The notes: a model not told the origin generated them from the letters alone. A DNA stretch of 64,000 nt from Anseranas semipalmata (GCA_013399115.1 VXAA01003837.1:1099173-1163172), one strand, 5' to 3'; numbered from the stretch's first letter, positions 11,141 to 24,588 are shown. Translations and numbers: made by a program.

Positions 11141-14100
11141 AAGACAAAATGTCTCTGTGCTGTAAATCCGTATGAGGATGATTCCTAAAAGTAGAAACAT
11201 GTCAGTATAACACCTTGGGATCTATTTCTTTCAATGAGAGGTGCTCCATCCATGTAAGAGGTTGTTTTTATTTATTATTAATAGCCACTCACCTGGTAGA
11301 TGGAAATTCCTTGTTTGGAGCTTCAAGTCTGAGGGATTAAAAATAAAAAATTAGATGGTTTCCTGTGTAGCAAGGTGAATAAACGTCAGTCAAACCATGG
11401 GATGCACAAAATGTTAAGGGACAGATGATGAATTTTTGCAAAACAAGAGCCTGGGTATTTCTGACTATGGTCTGGAGGGCCAGAGACACCAGAAGGCTTC
11501 CCAAAAGGCCATTACTCAGCCCCATTCCTTGTATTCACATGCAAGACTGGCTGGATGCAACAGGAATGCTGGGCTGCCCAAAGGAGTCAGAGAAACCATG
11601 GTCCCATGTCCATGCTCCATCGCACCCAGAAGAACTGGCTTCCCCCGTGGGAAATGCATGCCCCAGCCTGCTATGGGGGTGGCAGGGGCTTGTCTGCTCC
11701 AAGTAGCTGCTGGAGCAGCTGGACCTGGTGGTGGGCACCGTGCTCTGTCCCTTTTCTAAAGGCAGCGGTGGCATCACCCAGGGCTATGCAAGGTCTTTAT
11801 CCAACAATTGCATTTTCAAACTCTGGCCAGCCTTGATGTACATAACCCAGAGGCAGATCCATCTCCATGCTGAATGTAACCCCCCTCCCTGCACCTTCTC
11901 CACATCCATCCAGCCTTCCCCATCCCAATGGGCTCCAGGATCACTAGTTAATTAAGCTTTGATTGCTCCACAGCTTGTCTTTGGCTCCTGTGCCTGATCC
12001 TTGAGACTGAGGATACCAATCTGTTCAAACTGATGACTGCAGTGAGAGAACAGGTAAAGTGGACACGGTGAAGCTAAAGCTGCAAGTTCATGCGGGTGAG
12101 CTGTTGAACAGACAATCTCCATTTCTCTTGTCTCAAAAAGCCATCTGAAAAATATGCTTTTACCAGCACCCTTCAATGTCTCACTAGAACTATTTACCCA
12201 ACCTCCAAAACTTATGCAAGCTGATAATTAGCTGGACCCCATCCCTCGGCAGCCAACAGTTACTCAGAGGAGAAAGTGCAGAACTTGCCCAGCCTGCTCC
12301 CACTGCCTCACTGCTGCACTCACTTTCTGGAGAATCATTTCACTTTCCTAGCCCTGCTTTAAACCTTCGAGGAAGTTTGCCCTTTTGCCCTCCTCCCTCC
12401 CCACAGCTCAAAGCCAGAGGGTAAAAAAGTAAGACAGCCACTTTTGAGAGGACTTTTGCTTTTTGTTCTCTGGGAAAGGGGAGACAGGGAGAAAGAGAGA
12501 GTGAGAGGTTTTATAGAGGCATAATGCTGTTGGAAATCCAGTCCAGAATTCCCTACGAGTTGTGCAGGTGAAAACCACCATCCACTCATTAATACTCCTA
12601 AATGAGTTAAAATGCTAGGGATTCCCAGGGACACACCTGGGCTTTACCTTGCCAAAGGAGTGGGAAGAAACAAGGTCCACTCCCAAGCCCAAATCTCTCC
12701 TACGCAGTGGCATAGCACCAACTCCTCTGTCTGCCAGCGATCCTAAGCGTGCATCCTTCCATTCACAATTCACCTCTAATAGGCTGCTCCCTGTAATGAC
12801 GGGTTAGCCTTTCTGTTGCTGGAAGCAGGCAGCTAAACTGCAGCTCCCTTTGATCTTCCCTCTCCACTCTTCCCGCAGGGCCATATTTTCCTAAGGGAGA
12901 AGGGGGCGAGGGCGCAGCCATGTCACCAACTCCCTCTGGAACAAGCCAGACAAGTCTTTTATCTGCAGGGAGGTTTCGCTCTATTTAGGAGGATTAAGGC
13001 TTCTCCAGTTTGACTAGAAGCCCTGCCTGCTGATAAAAAAGCATTTCAATAGCTTAGCACACCTGGCTCAATGCGCTGTAAGTACCTGCTGAAGTGGGCA
13101 GTTTGTTAAAAGTATCCAACATAGTCCTGTGGGTGCTGGCAAACCCACAGCAAATGGAAGTGTTTGGAGGACCATGGGGACACAGGAATGAAAGTCCTTC
13201 TTTTTCGTCCTCTACGAATGGAGAGTTTTTTTCACTTTCCACGAAGTGTCACATTCCACCTCCCTCTTCCATAAGAAGGGGACAAATATAGCAAATTTCC
13301 TTGCAGGCGATGAAAGAGCAGGGGCCAGAAAAGGGAACTTATTTTTTGCTTTGTCTGCAGTGACAAGGAGTCCCCACATGTGATTAGGTTTTTGCAATCA
13401 CTCTTGCTCCAAGTTTGGTTCCTTTATAGGCTATCGGTGGATCTGCTACACAGGAAAAGCTTTGGACAATTCAGGTGATCTGCAGGGATACAGGAAGCAG
13501 AAAATGTCCAGGGGACAAACATGTGCCTTGAAAAGCTAAATACCTGCCAGGCTAACCTTCCGCTGGTAGAAATGCTTATATTTCCACTGTAGTAAGTGTG
13601 TAGTCTGGTGGGATTTACTCCTCTGCTCGCTTTTTTTCAGCTCAGAGTGCAGCACAGATTTCCTTTCTCATCAGGGGCTCCATACTTCTTCCTTGTTTTC
13701 TGGCTTTTTTTTTCCCTTTCTTTTTGTGTAACTTGCTCATTCCAGGAAATGGATATTTCTTAGGGGTTGGTGGGGTGTAATGATTTGCTTTAACTAGTGC
13801 ATGTGTTTCACTGACAGCAGCTTCCAGCAGAGTGGAAATTCAAGGCATTTGTCTAGGCCAGCAAAAAGAAATTGTGTCATGTTGATGTTTTTTCCTTCCC
13901 TCTTTAGCTAGTTTGGTTTTGTTTCTTTATCAGCAGCTCTTCACCTTCCCAGAGCTGTCTTAGTCTCTTTATACCAGTGCAGGTAGGCTGTAATGATCTT
14001 AATGCAGCTCTGATCTATACAGGCCAGCAGCTGAGTCTGATGATATATTGCAATCTTTATTGCCCTGTTACTCACATTCTCTCAAGTGCTTCTCCAGATC

Positions 14101-15779
14101 GATGGTGAAATTCCTCTGCTTTAGTGGCTGTAAGCTGGGAGGTCACTCATTCACCAGATGCACAATGAGCTGAACTGTCACAGGTGGGGTTTACAGATGT
14201 TCAGCCTGCAAAAGGCATTGCACAGGTCCGTGCTGCAAAACTCATGGCAAGGGAAGACTGGAGTGAGTTCCTGCTAATGTCACCCCCCCCCAGCACACAC
14301 ATTAATTACATTTGAAATTAGTTTTTCCACGTGGAGCTGGATTATTTCCTCACCATCACATTGTCACAACTATAATCTGATTAAAATTGTGGGACAGGAA
14401 TAATTCAAATAGAGTTGGAGTTACGTCTATTCAGGCCACTGGAGACTTCAGTGTGAAGCAGTAAGGAAGCTTACACAAAATGAGTGTGGATGTTAGACCT
14501 CACAGTCCTCATATTAAGGACCTGAGATTAAGGGACCTGCAAAATGACCATTTGTTCTATTTGGTGTGGCATGAGATTTTAAGCTTCTAGCCTGTTTAAT
14601 GTTTCTGCATGTAACATGTCTTCTGTATAAATACAACTGTACTAGCTGTTTCTTCTCAAAGTTCAAGTTTCAGTTCATTCATTTTTATTTCCTACTCTCC
14701 CACATATGCAATTAACTCTAATTCTGTAGGTGGCCCAAGTCCCAAATCAATTCCAGCCATTGCTTAGTTCCACTACTGCCATATCCACAGTAAAGGCCCA
14801 TTCTCTGCCTTCTCCTGGGCTTCTTTACACCTCTTCCTAAACTTGAAACATACTTGCAATAGGATCTCCTTCTTTATCATCCCAAATTCACAGGGAAAAG
14901 GGCATTTAATGGGATTAACTCACCAGATTTGGCATTGAAAGGATGGGAGTAGAGGGAGAAGGGAAGAGACTGATCCAATGTCCATAGAGGAGGAGAAGGA
15001 ACGTAGAGCATTAGCTGCTCTTCCCTCCTCTCCAACCCCAGTCAAAATATTGTCTAGACTCCCGAGGGAATCCTTTTCCTGAAAAATATATTGAAACCAT
15101 CTTCCATTGAGAAACTTGCAATAGAAAAAATACTGTTCTGAAACTCCCAACTACAGCCATCGCTACATAATATCGGATGTGTTGAGGATCTATCTAATGT
15201 AGCGAGACCTACAGCCGTTATGAGGTTTTCCTGGAGATTTTGTCATAAGGACTGGAATTTGCCAAATTTTCATATTGGCTATGTGTTGTTCATCCTTTGA
15301 AAATGTATTTCTGGTCTGGAAACTCTTCTGGCCAGGATTTCCAGCACAGAAATACATCATTCCAGAATCCAGGAAAGAAAGCTATTGCTCAGCAAAGAGG
15401 TGACAAAAGAGGTTTGGACAGTACAAGATGTCAGAGGAGGAAATTGGTAATTAATAATGTAAAATCCTTCACATCAAAGGAAGAAAACAAGGGCACAAAC
15501 ACAAAACTAAAGCAAGGAATATAACTGCTCAGCCAGAAACACAAGGAAGGAAGTCATATCTATCAAGATTGGTCCCATATGAGTCCCAGAACAGACAGCC
15601 TTATGATTAATACTTAAGTAATCTTTTATTTATGTTGTTGCCTCGTTTTAAAGCTGTGTTGCATGTACGCCATGGGGCACCAGGAGGACCAGGCCTAAGA
15701 GGTTATTAGAAGAAAGATGCAGAAGAGACTGAGGAACTGGAAAAACAGTCCCCTATATGAAGAAATCTTAAGTGCCAGC
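11141..15779. other. Non-coding sequence, no gene seen
   Basis: Unique-looking sequence. Two mildly GC-richer patches (about 11,540-11,950 and 12,240-12,960) give short overlapping frames on both strands. There is a run of C near 14,283-14,290. No RNA gene, exon or recognisable transposon. Confidence 0.55.
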
Positions 15780-16080
15780 ATATACGAGAGACCGCAGTAG
15801 ATTGAATGACGTTGTGTGTGTTGGGAGAGCTTCAATTACTTAATTAAGGAAACGATGATACCGAGAGCGGTTTGAAGAGAAAAGCTCTCTCATTTGGATT
15901 CATTTCACTTTATATCTTTTTGGTGAAAGATGGAAATAAAAATGGAAGCAGACATGAAATTTAATAATGTTATTGCTAGAAACTAAAATGGAAAAAATAC
16001 TGGGAATGAATTAAAGCCGAGGCATAAAATGCTAAAAATGGAGAGAGAAAAATGGTCAGACAGAACCTAAATAATTCATT
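15780..16080. promoter_or_regulatory. Candidate conserved non-coding element
   Basis: AT-rich, repeat-free stretch with a TTAATTAA homeodomain-type site (15,840-15,847) and isolated CpGs retained in AT-rich context around 15,780-15,870. No coding frame. Call rests only on composition and motif style. Confidence 0.2.
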
Positions 16081-16119
16081 TATTTCCAGCAGTGGAAGAG
16101 TATTAAAAAACAAGGTACA

Positions 16120-16235
16120 GTGATTACAGGCAGGCGACTGGGAGTTGGGACTCCTGAATTTTATTTCTTTTCCTTAACATATGTCATTCCGTAAGCTGGT
16201 CTTTCCATGCTCCAGTGTACTCAATACTTTGCCGC
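16120..16235 (+). repeat. Eroded CORE-SINE/MIR-like relic
   Basis: Contains 'gggactcctgaattttattt', matching the 'gactcctgggttctatt' segment of sauropsid CORE-SINEs. Degraded positions follow that would correspond to the 'gtgaccttgggcaagtcac' core. Similarity is patchy and only the first 40 bases are persuasive. Confidence 0.35.
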
Positions 16236-17599
16236 TTGACAGTGATGTAGTTGGACTTAATTTGCTGATGCCCTGTAGGTGTAAATTGTTATGAATTGGC
16301 AGAAATCACTTGAGATTTAAGGATGAAGTTATCTTTCCATTAGGAGTTTGGCTACCAAAACAAACTCTCCATTGAACTCCCCCAAAGAAAATCCAGCTCC
16401 CACTGAAATTTCACATTTCATATCTCACTCTGGGTAGAATTTTCCCTTGTGAAGTGATACTTCTAATTGAATATCTCCCTTCAACTCCCCAGCGTGAGCA
16501 TTGCTTCTGGGTAAGCAGTGTGAATTGCCTCTCTCCTGTTCATAAAGTTGAATCAAAGCTTCAGTTAAGTCTATTATTATTATACTTTCCCTCGCAGCCC
16601 TCAATATCATCTCACATCCGAAGACTGTAGGCAATCACAGATGTGCCAACGAGACGTACCTTCTGCTTTGCCCTTCCAAACAGGCCTGCTGCTCATTCCT
16701 TGCCTTTGGACAACAGAAGGATGAGGCCTTTGCCACTTTGCTGGGCAACTCTGACACCTGCCAGTAGAGGCTGACAGTGGTCTATGCACAGTCCCTGCAG
16801 GTCTCACCCTGGAGCAGTCTGTTACCTCTAGGTGAGCCTAGATTCTTGCACACCTTTAAAGCATTGCATTTGCCATTACTCTGTGAATTGCTTTCCTACA
16901 AGCATTTTTGGAAGATGCTCCTTTTCTCTGTGGCAGGTTTAATTCTTAAGTGAGATCTTTCCTAGTAGAAAATTAATGCCATGAAACCTGCAAAAGCACG
17001 CTCAGCTACATGTTGAAGACAGTCCAGCTGGATATGCAAGTATGGTCCTTGAAAGCAAACTTCCAGCTTGTTTATATCCATACAGACATTCATGGTACTG
17101 ACTTTGCTCCTGCACACTGGAGAAGGATATGAGAATTTGGTTGTGCATGCTGGTAGAAAAATAGTTACCAAAAATGATTGCACATTCAGATAGATAGAAG
17201 AGGTCTGTGGCTCATCTGTTTTGCCAAGCACAGTTGCTGCATCTGGATTTGAATAGCTAAAATCAGCACAAATGTTATTGTTGAAAGCCACAGACCATGG
17301 TTATGTCAATGGTAGAGAAACCGCGGAAAGTTTGGAGGTTTCCAATCAGCACCCAAAAGTTTGAATATTTCTCCAGCTTTATCCAAACAATTGAAATGCC
17401 ACTGGTCCTAAAAGTTCAAGTAGTAAACTCTGGAGAACAAGTGGTTTCACAAGATTTCTGAAGTTTCTGGTTTCAGTCTGAGGACAGACATTTTGCAAGA
17501 GCACCCTTTTGCTTGGTATCTCCTCATTACTTCCATTACCTAGCTTTATGAATATTATCGTGTCATCTTAGACTTTTTTGATGATAATGAGTTTACACC
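16236..17599. other. Non-coding sequence, no gene seen
   Basis: No coding exon, RNA gene or clear repeat body. A 'ccagctcccactgaaattt' fragment near 16,390 resembles pieces of ancient sauropsid repeats but is too short to annotate. Confidence 0.5.
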
Positions 17600-17820
17600 A
17601 TGGCAAGTTCTATCCAATCCTACAAACACAATCCTTCTCAAAAAGAACTTCCAATCTAAAAGAATACATCTTCATATCAGGAAATGAAGTAACATCGCTC
17701 CAGTCTCATGGGGAGGTGACAGAACTTGCCTAACACCATGACTGAGATTTGTGACAGAGCCAGGGACTGAGGCAGACCTTCTGAGCTGCCAGCTAGTACA
17801 TTATTGATAAAACTCTCCAT
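17600..17820 (-). repeat. CORE-SINE/MIR-like relic
   Basis: Shows in order an 'aagaacttccaatctaaa' segment (compare 'agagcttacaatctaa'), 'ggaggtgacagaacttgcct' (reverse of the conserved core) and 'gacagagccagggactgagg'. The collinear order supports one old minus-strand element of about 200 bases rather than chance matches. Confidence 0.5.
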
Positions 17821-20217
17821 TTTCTCTTTCTGCCAGGAAAGAAGCACCTGTAAAGACATTGAGAGTCACTTACCAGAAGAAATAATTGCCTGAAAAAAAT
17901 TTCAAACATCAGAACAAATCCCATTTTAATTCTGAACTATGGTTTAAGGTAATTTCCAAATCGGTATGAATGGAGTTGACTATCCCTTACTCGGAATAGC
18001 AAACATCAGCAAAGCACTGGCAATTAACCATTTTGCAAACAACTGCTCTGCTATGAGGTTGGGGCAACAGCGTGGGTAGGGAAAGAGGGTGGTTCACTGT
18101 AAATTTTACCGAACATTTCAGTGTTCAGTCTGATAAATGGTTTCTGAAGGATTTTTCTGAAGTACTTGGGACTCCAAGGAGAGAAAACATTTCTCAGCCC
18201 AGATGCTGTGAGCCGAAGTATCCTACCTGCAACACCAGCTGTCAAAGTAGAAAAATAAAGGTTCTAATAGAGAAGTACAAAATCCTGCCTTGCTGGGGTG
18301 GCCTTTGCAAGCATTATATTTCAAATATTAAGATAGGACAGAAGTGCTGCAATTTCTGGTTGGGGGAAGAGGGAGAAGAGTTTCAGACACTCATTTTAAA
18401 CACTGACTATGAGAATTACAAGGTCTGCACCTGCAGATCATTAGCAAAATCAGTATTTAGGTCTTTAACTCTTATATAAAGAATGTGGGAACCACTATGC
18501 ATCCAACTGAGCACCCCTCTGTACAACTTAGAAGCATCCAAAACATCTGTGTGAATAATTAGGTGAGTTTTGGTGAATTTGGAACAAACAGAAATGTACT
18601 TTTTTATTTCTATTCTTTCAAATACCTAACTTTTCAGTCCTCGTAGACACAGACTCCAATGCTGGCACATAAAATTTATTTTTATATCCTCCTCTATGCC
18701 AGTTCTTTGTTTTCAGCAAGTCTCAAACTGATTAAACTTCTCAGTAGTAGAAATTAAAATCTGTGGGCTTAAACCACAGTTGTTTCTAATCTTTCCATGT
18801 GAAACTCTTACTCTGGCATAAGAGCTCTTATTTCTAGCTTAAATAAGCCAACTGAATTAAAAATAATTTTTATTAATTTAAAAAATGGAATTAGAATATC
18901 CATATGGATAACCCTACAGCTATAGAAGCAGAAGCTTAATTCCACAATTACAGATGAAAACAGAAGTTTTCCTCAGTAAGGATATAAACTGTGCGCTCAC
19001 ATCTCTCTGGAAGGATCAGTAGACATAGAAAACTCCAGGTTCTCCAAACAATAAAAGAAGAACTGCAAAAAAAAAAAAAGAGGAAAAAAGAAAAACTTTC
19101 TAAGTTCTCCATAGAAAGATGTCTGTAAAATGATGTCCTGTCTCCTGGACTTGATACTTTCTGTGAGCCCCAGTTTTAATTCAAATGTTTGAATCAAATT
19201 CAGCAGCTGATTGCAAGCACTCTGGTTCATCTTATTTCTTTCAGGTTCATGTGCAGCCCTAAATACCTAGGAAAAGACTCAGGACCATGCATTTGATTTT
19301 TCCCTTGACAGTTAAAAACCAAATTTACTAATTTGGACTTAGAACAATTTAGATGCAGTTTGCTTTCTAGTTCAATAATAACTATGAAAAAAAAAATTCT
19401 CCTTGCCTGATGGCTATGTGTGTGTACATAAATATAGGTGTGTAATTATAAAGACTTATTCATGTTTCTCTGTATTTGCTATATACTTTTACTTTAGGTG
19501 AGTGTTTATGGCCCATAAAAATGGAACAATTCCAAAATTTCCTAAGCTTGATGAGTGGTACCATAAATATGTGTATGCTGTTGCCAATTACTACATGAAT
19601 AACAATATCCTGAATGCCATATGCCTTCATTAAAAGGTGAGCTTGGGAATATTCTCAGTTTCTGCTTTCTCTGCGTTTCTTGAGCAGAATCCAGCCTCAT
19701 GGTAGTCAGCAGCAGCAAGCAGTGGGGAGCTGCAGTTTTAATAACAAATTGCGACTAGTTGCTACTGGCTGCAAAGCAGCTCCCACTGAAGCACACAGCC
19801 CTCGAGGTTGCGGGAGAGTACACAAGTATTCAATTTAATAGACAGTCTTTTGAGTGAAATGCATCAAAGTCTATGCAGACCCTTTGCTGTGGGAGATACT
19901 ACCCTCAGCTGAAACTAGGCATAGGATTCTCTAATTTGCACAAACCTATCCATTTACAGCAGACAATATCGTCATTAAGAGCTGAGAGTGGGAGGAGGGG
20001 GAAGGAGGCAAAAAAAAAAATCACTGCTGCACTTTTAAGAGAGCATTATAACCAGCTGTTTCTCAGAGATGAACTTGATGTGAACACACAGCCCTGAATT
20101 CAATGACAGCAATACTCTCAAAGACTTGAAAAGCAGTTTTATGGCCTTAACTGATAATCACATATACTTAGTTATTATGTCAATGCAAATTATCATCATT
20201 TATTATTTATGCAAGAA
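17821..20217. other. Non-coding sequence, no gene seen
   Basis: AT-rich, with short A runs near 19,068 and 20,010. Small open frames have no family resemblance. Nothing else recognised. Confidence 0.55.
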
Positions 20218-20300
20218 GAGATTTTCCAAAGTGCCAAGGACAGCCAAGCACCCAATTCCCTTCAAAAGTCAATGTGACAATTAGGTCTCTGGATCTGTCT
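20218..20300. repeat. Sauropsid-type palindromic relic
   Basis: Reads 'attttccaaagtgccaagga' followed by 'agcacccaattcccttcaaa', 'agtcaatgtgacaattaggt'. The two latter segments are approximate inverted repeats around a 'gaaagtcaatg'-like centre. This arrangement is typical of an abundant old palindromic repeat in turtles, crocodilians and birds. Family name not assigned. Confidence 0.45.
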
Positions 20301-20839
20301 GTACCTCCAGTGTCTACAGACTGCTTGGTGCATCTGATGGGCTTGACGTGGTTATTGAATTATCCGTAAGATTTATTTCTGTGGGATTTATTTTGATTTT
20401 CAGAATCTGGGTCCCAGACAAACAAATTCTCCATTCAGTTCAACTAGGCACTCCAATGTATTTTGTTTGCATTAGCTATACTCTGTTGCATTAGTAATGC
20501 CCCATCATATCATATTAGTAGTCTGCTTTGCTAATACACAAAAAGTCATTCACACAGTACAAAGTCTATTTATGCTAGCAGTTGTTTTCCTTTGTATTTC
20601 ATTTATAGGCAGAGGCATTGAGCTCTGTGGGGGAATTTCTTTAATACATCAGGTTAAATTTATTCAATGGGATAATTGGAAGATATTGTTCTCACTTAAA
20701 TTCAAACAGGAAAAATATAATACTTCCTTTTCTTATGTCTTTCCAAATGCAAAGAGATTGTTAGAGTGATTTTATTTAACTGAAAGGAGTTCAACTGGCT
20801 CAGATTTTCAAATGTGGGCATTGCAACTACTATTTCTTT

Positions 20840-20875
20840 AAAAAACAAAACAAAACAAAACAAAAAAAAAACAAA
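20840..20875. repeat. (AAAAC)n microsatellite
   Basis: Four to five AAAAC-type units followed by an A run, seen directly. Confidence 0.9.
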
Positions 20876-21752
20876 TGTACAAATGGAACAATATTTACAG
20901 GACATGAAAAGCCTTTTTCCTCCTCCTTCTCCCAATACCATTCCCAATCCTGTTCACTGCCAAGCCAATGTTGCTCTGCTACATCTGCTAGTGCCTGCAA
21001 TGAGAGGAAGACTCCCCACACCCTTGGAAATAATGCCACTGTTTTTTAGTATGCTTACAGAAAATTGAATCCAGCTTAAATCAACATGGAGACAGAGCTC
21101 CAAACTGCTTCTTTGCACTACTGCTAGTATAGGGTCTAAGGATTCTCTTTTAGTGTAAACGTCAGACATTTCCGTAAGGAATAGAACAAAACAGCTTATT
21201 TTGTTCTTTACCCTCTGATCTCAGTACCAGTGGGACGACTATACAGGTCTGTGGCCCAAAAGTAAAAGCATCCCTGGAAGCCCCAGCATTGACCTTTTGA
21301 GCAGTTTCCAGGGAAGCAGACGAGACCAAGCTAACCCACTGAATTACTATTGAGGTACTTTGCTAGAGGAATCAAGTGAGAAAACAGCTGTCCACCTATT
21401 CGGCTTGCAGCTATGTTAAGGCCAATCCATCACCATAGTTCCACTGAGGTCTTACATACACTTACACTAAAAGATGCAGAAGGAGGAAGGGAAAACATGT
21501 ATTTATATGTGACAGGTGAGAAAACGGAGTATGATCTTAACTCAGGAACTGTGTCTCAACCATTACTCAAACAGCAGCATCAGGACCCTTTGCCCTCATC
21601 CATGACCATACAACTTTCCCTCTGACCCATGACAGCATTATCAAACATGGTACATGATGAAGGTTAATGTTTCATGGCTTAGACACTCGTCTTCTAAAGC
21701 CAAGCTTACTTCTAGACATTCTAGAAAATGAGCTCCTACCACACACAGTGTC

Positions 21753-21775
21753 TTTTTTTTTTTTTTTTTTTTTTT
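21753..21775. repeat. Poly-T tract, 23 bases
   Basis: Uninterrupted T run followed by AA, T and an N at 21,779. The ambiguous base next to the homopolymer suggests a base-calling or assembly problem. Confidence 0.9.
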
Positions 21776-22039
21776 AATNTATACTAACAAGAGTGATAGG
21801 AACACCAGGCACGTTCCTGGGTCAGATGTGGCATGTGTCCTGTGAGAGCATGTACTCACAGAAAGACTTCTCCCTAACTGGAGTGCAAAGCCACCCCAAA
21901 TGGACGCCAATTGGCTTTCATAATTACAACCTATCATTGGCATGTAGCATTCGAACAGGTAGTTGAGAAATGTTTCAGAAATTATTTGAACTAACTTTTG
22001 TATCCCTCCTGACTAGTTTCAGTGCCTCAGGTGATATGT

Positions 22040-22170
22040 ACAGTTGCTAATGATCATTGCTATTTACTGCATGATAGTGCCTGAAATATAGTTGTGAATC
22101 AGTGCTCGACAGGATAACACAGGATGGAAAGATGGCCCCTGTCCAAGAGGTGTCCAAAGCCATGAGCACC
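22040..22170 (-). repeat. CORE-SINE-like relic, tail half
   Basis: Resembles, in order, the 'attactgcatgatagtgcct' tail segment, a region near 'agtgctcgacaggataacac' (compare 'aggcgctgtacaaacacac') and 'gatggcccctgtccaagagg' (compare 'gatggtccctgccccaaaga'). The same tail occurs in the opposite orientation at 26,900-27,060. Confidence 0.45.
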
Positions 22171-24059
22171 ATGAGAGTCAGACACTGTACACCGAGCTCT
22201 CTCCAAAATTTGGCCTTTAGAAAAAGGAATACTTTTCTAAATCTGGCCCTGTGGCCAGGTGTGCGCGGATCAGAGAGAGAAATGGTAACAAATACGTTTT
22301 ATTAACTACTATGTATTTTCTGAAAAGGTTCTTAAGATATTCTGCAAGGTGATATCTTGTAACTTGCCCAGACTAGAAATGTGTTATGATGTTTAGAAAC
22401 AGTGATTTATCAGCTCTCTAATGAACAAAACATTTAGGACCTGAGACTTTTCACATCAAGCTCTGATCTAGCACAGAAGTGAGTGTGGCCATCTCACGCC
22501 AAGGCAGAGAAGATTTTAGTGGCATCCATCTTGGAAGAAATTCACTTTTTAGTAAAGAGATTTTAAAGGAGATATGATATCTGAAGCTGCTTGTCTTAAT
22601 GTCAGACTAGACAATCTTAGCTGAAAAGATATCTTTTCTGAAAAGTACATTTTTTTTCCCAAGATAGCTACTTAAGAATTAAATCTTAAACTGATAGCTC
22701 TTTTTTACTATTTTCACCTAGGTATTCTGTAGAAGAATTTTAGAAAATTATATATGAGAGAGGAGATTTCATTTTCTATAAATCATCCCACCAATATTTG
22801 CCTTTTCATTACCATACACAGCCTTGATTCTTTAATATTGACAGCTACTGCAGACTCCTTCCTTGAGTTCCCCTATTGAGAAACTCAATGGTAATGGTCC
22901 ATACGGATCTCCGTTCCCAGGTAAACATATCACACAGAGTGGCTGGAGGAAAAGGATGCATTCTGCCCCTTACTGTTTTGTTTCTGCATCTTGCTGTTGA
23001 CCTAGAAAAAGTTACCTGCTTGTGCTGGGCATATACCATTTACTAGGGACCCAGAATTAATTTTATCAATGCATTTTCATCCACTATTTAGTAGGAAAGG
23101 ATGAACTTTCTGAAGCATTTTAACAAGACAGAGTAAAATTCATCAAAAATGAGTACCTACCCCAAAATGTAGTTTATGGACTAGATAATTCTCTCACTCT
23201 AAAGTTAATGAGAAGGAAATCAATAGGACGATTAACATTAAAACTGACAGTAGTGAAATCAAAATTTCCATTCACTTCTAGGGAGCCAGATTTTATCCCC
23301 CCAAAAACTATATATTGACCTAACCAAGCCATGCAGTGTCAGCTGTGCAACAGCTCTTCAGATATTGATGTATGATGGACACTAAGATATGAAGAATTCT
23401 GATAAAGTGATACTAAAATGGTTTAAGATGTCAGCTTAATATTGCTGACCTTGTGAAGGAGACAGAAAGGCAAAAATGGGGCTATGAGTGGTGCATGCAT
23501 GCCGGAGTCTCTGGTTTGCATGGTGGCTCTGTTTGCTGATGTCAAAGAGACTTCAGTGTGATATAGCATTAATATTGTCTCACATGTCAGGTAATGCAAA
23601 TACAGAAAATTACAAGTAGTATGAGCATGTATTGAAGATGAGCTCTGTGACATCCATTATGTAGAAGCAAAATCATCTTACCTCATGAAAGACGGCAGCT
23701 TGAAGGCTAAATTTAATGAGTCTGATTCTGATCTCGTACTAGGTTAAACCAAAAGTGACTCCATTTCAGGTAATGGAAATACACTGCTGTTAAGCAAAAA
23801 GGGAGTTGGGTTTATTAATGCACCCAGCTATGCTTCTGTACAACTTGACAGCCTCCTAGGTTGCTATTCATTACTGTCTGATTTTTGACAGTCATCATAA
23901 TTGTTATTAGAAAACCTCCAGCAATAGTAAGTTGAGATACAAATTAAAAATAAGCCACCGGTACCTTTAAATGTGCCATGAGCTCTGTTTTTGGCACTGG
24001 TATCTTTGAGTGGAGGCTTACAGTTCAATTCAGACAGTTAGCAGGGTGCTGACAGCAAC
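22171..24059. other. Non-coding sequence, no gene seen
   Basis: AT-rich. Includes a 16-bp perfect palindrome (22,623-22,638) and a degraded 'ccattcacttctagggagcc' phrase near 23,270 of the kind found in ancient sauropsid repeats. No coding exon recognised. Confidence 0.5.
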
Positions 24060-24330
24060 ATGTTGGTACAAGACTGTGCTTCTCTCTTTGGTTTTGTTTT
24101 AATTAAAGCCGCATTTATTTTTTTAAAGCAGGTCATAAAGCTAACCTACTCTGACAACACAGAATTACATTATAAAATTGTTCCTCATAATAATTATAAA
24201 TCTCTGCTAAAGCAAATTGAAATGAAATTAAAGTACCGGCATACGTTGCCTTTCTGCCTGATAGGGAATTCATCTGATCAAAAATACCACTGACTGCTCA
24301 GTGTTTGCAGCGAGGATGCATCCAGAAGTG
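24060..24330. promoter_or_regulatory. Candidate conserved non-coding element
   Basis: Repeat-free AT-rich block with a cluster of TAAT/ATTA homeodomain-type cores around 24,160-24,210. CpGs are retained at about 24,237, 24,243 and 24,311. A 77-codon open frame crosses it but shows no family resemblance and no convincing splice context. Conservation untested. Confidence 0.25.
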
Positions 24331-24588
24331 AAGTTGTCTCTAGCTTCCTGCTCCTCCGCACCAGTTAATGTGTCAGAACTTTAGCTTCAAAGGATGCCCT
24401 CTAAGCCCTAATATGTCCCTTGGCCATACCTACACCCCATAGCACAACAACTGGTTTCAGTGGCACTTTTTTCGCCAGCTAAGGATGGCACCCTCCAGAT
24501 AAATCCTGTCCTTCCACACTTTCAGGGGGAATGAAAAATTATGGTGTCACAATTTCATTTTAAGTGAAGTAGTATAAAGAAGAAAAGA

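Larger units (their letters stand above)
20301..22039. other. Non-coding sequence, no gene seen
   Basis: Contains an (AAAAC)n tract (20,840-20,875), a 23-base T run (21,753-21,775) with one ambiguous base at 21,779, and a faint MIR-like phrase 'gacaggtgagaaaacggagt' near 21,509 that is too isolated to call. No gene. Confidence 0.5.

Noticed and set aside
21480..21600. Possible MIR relic near 'gacaggtgagaaaacggagt'
   Set aside because: One core phrase only; the surrounding sequence does not follow the MIR order.
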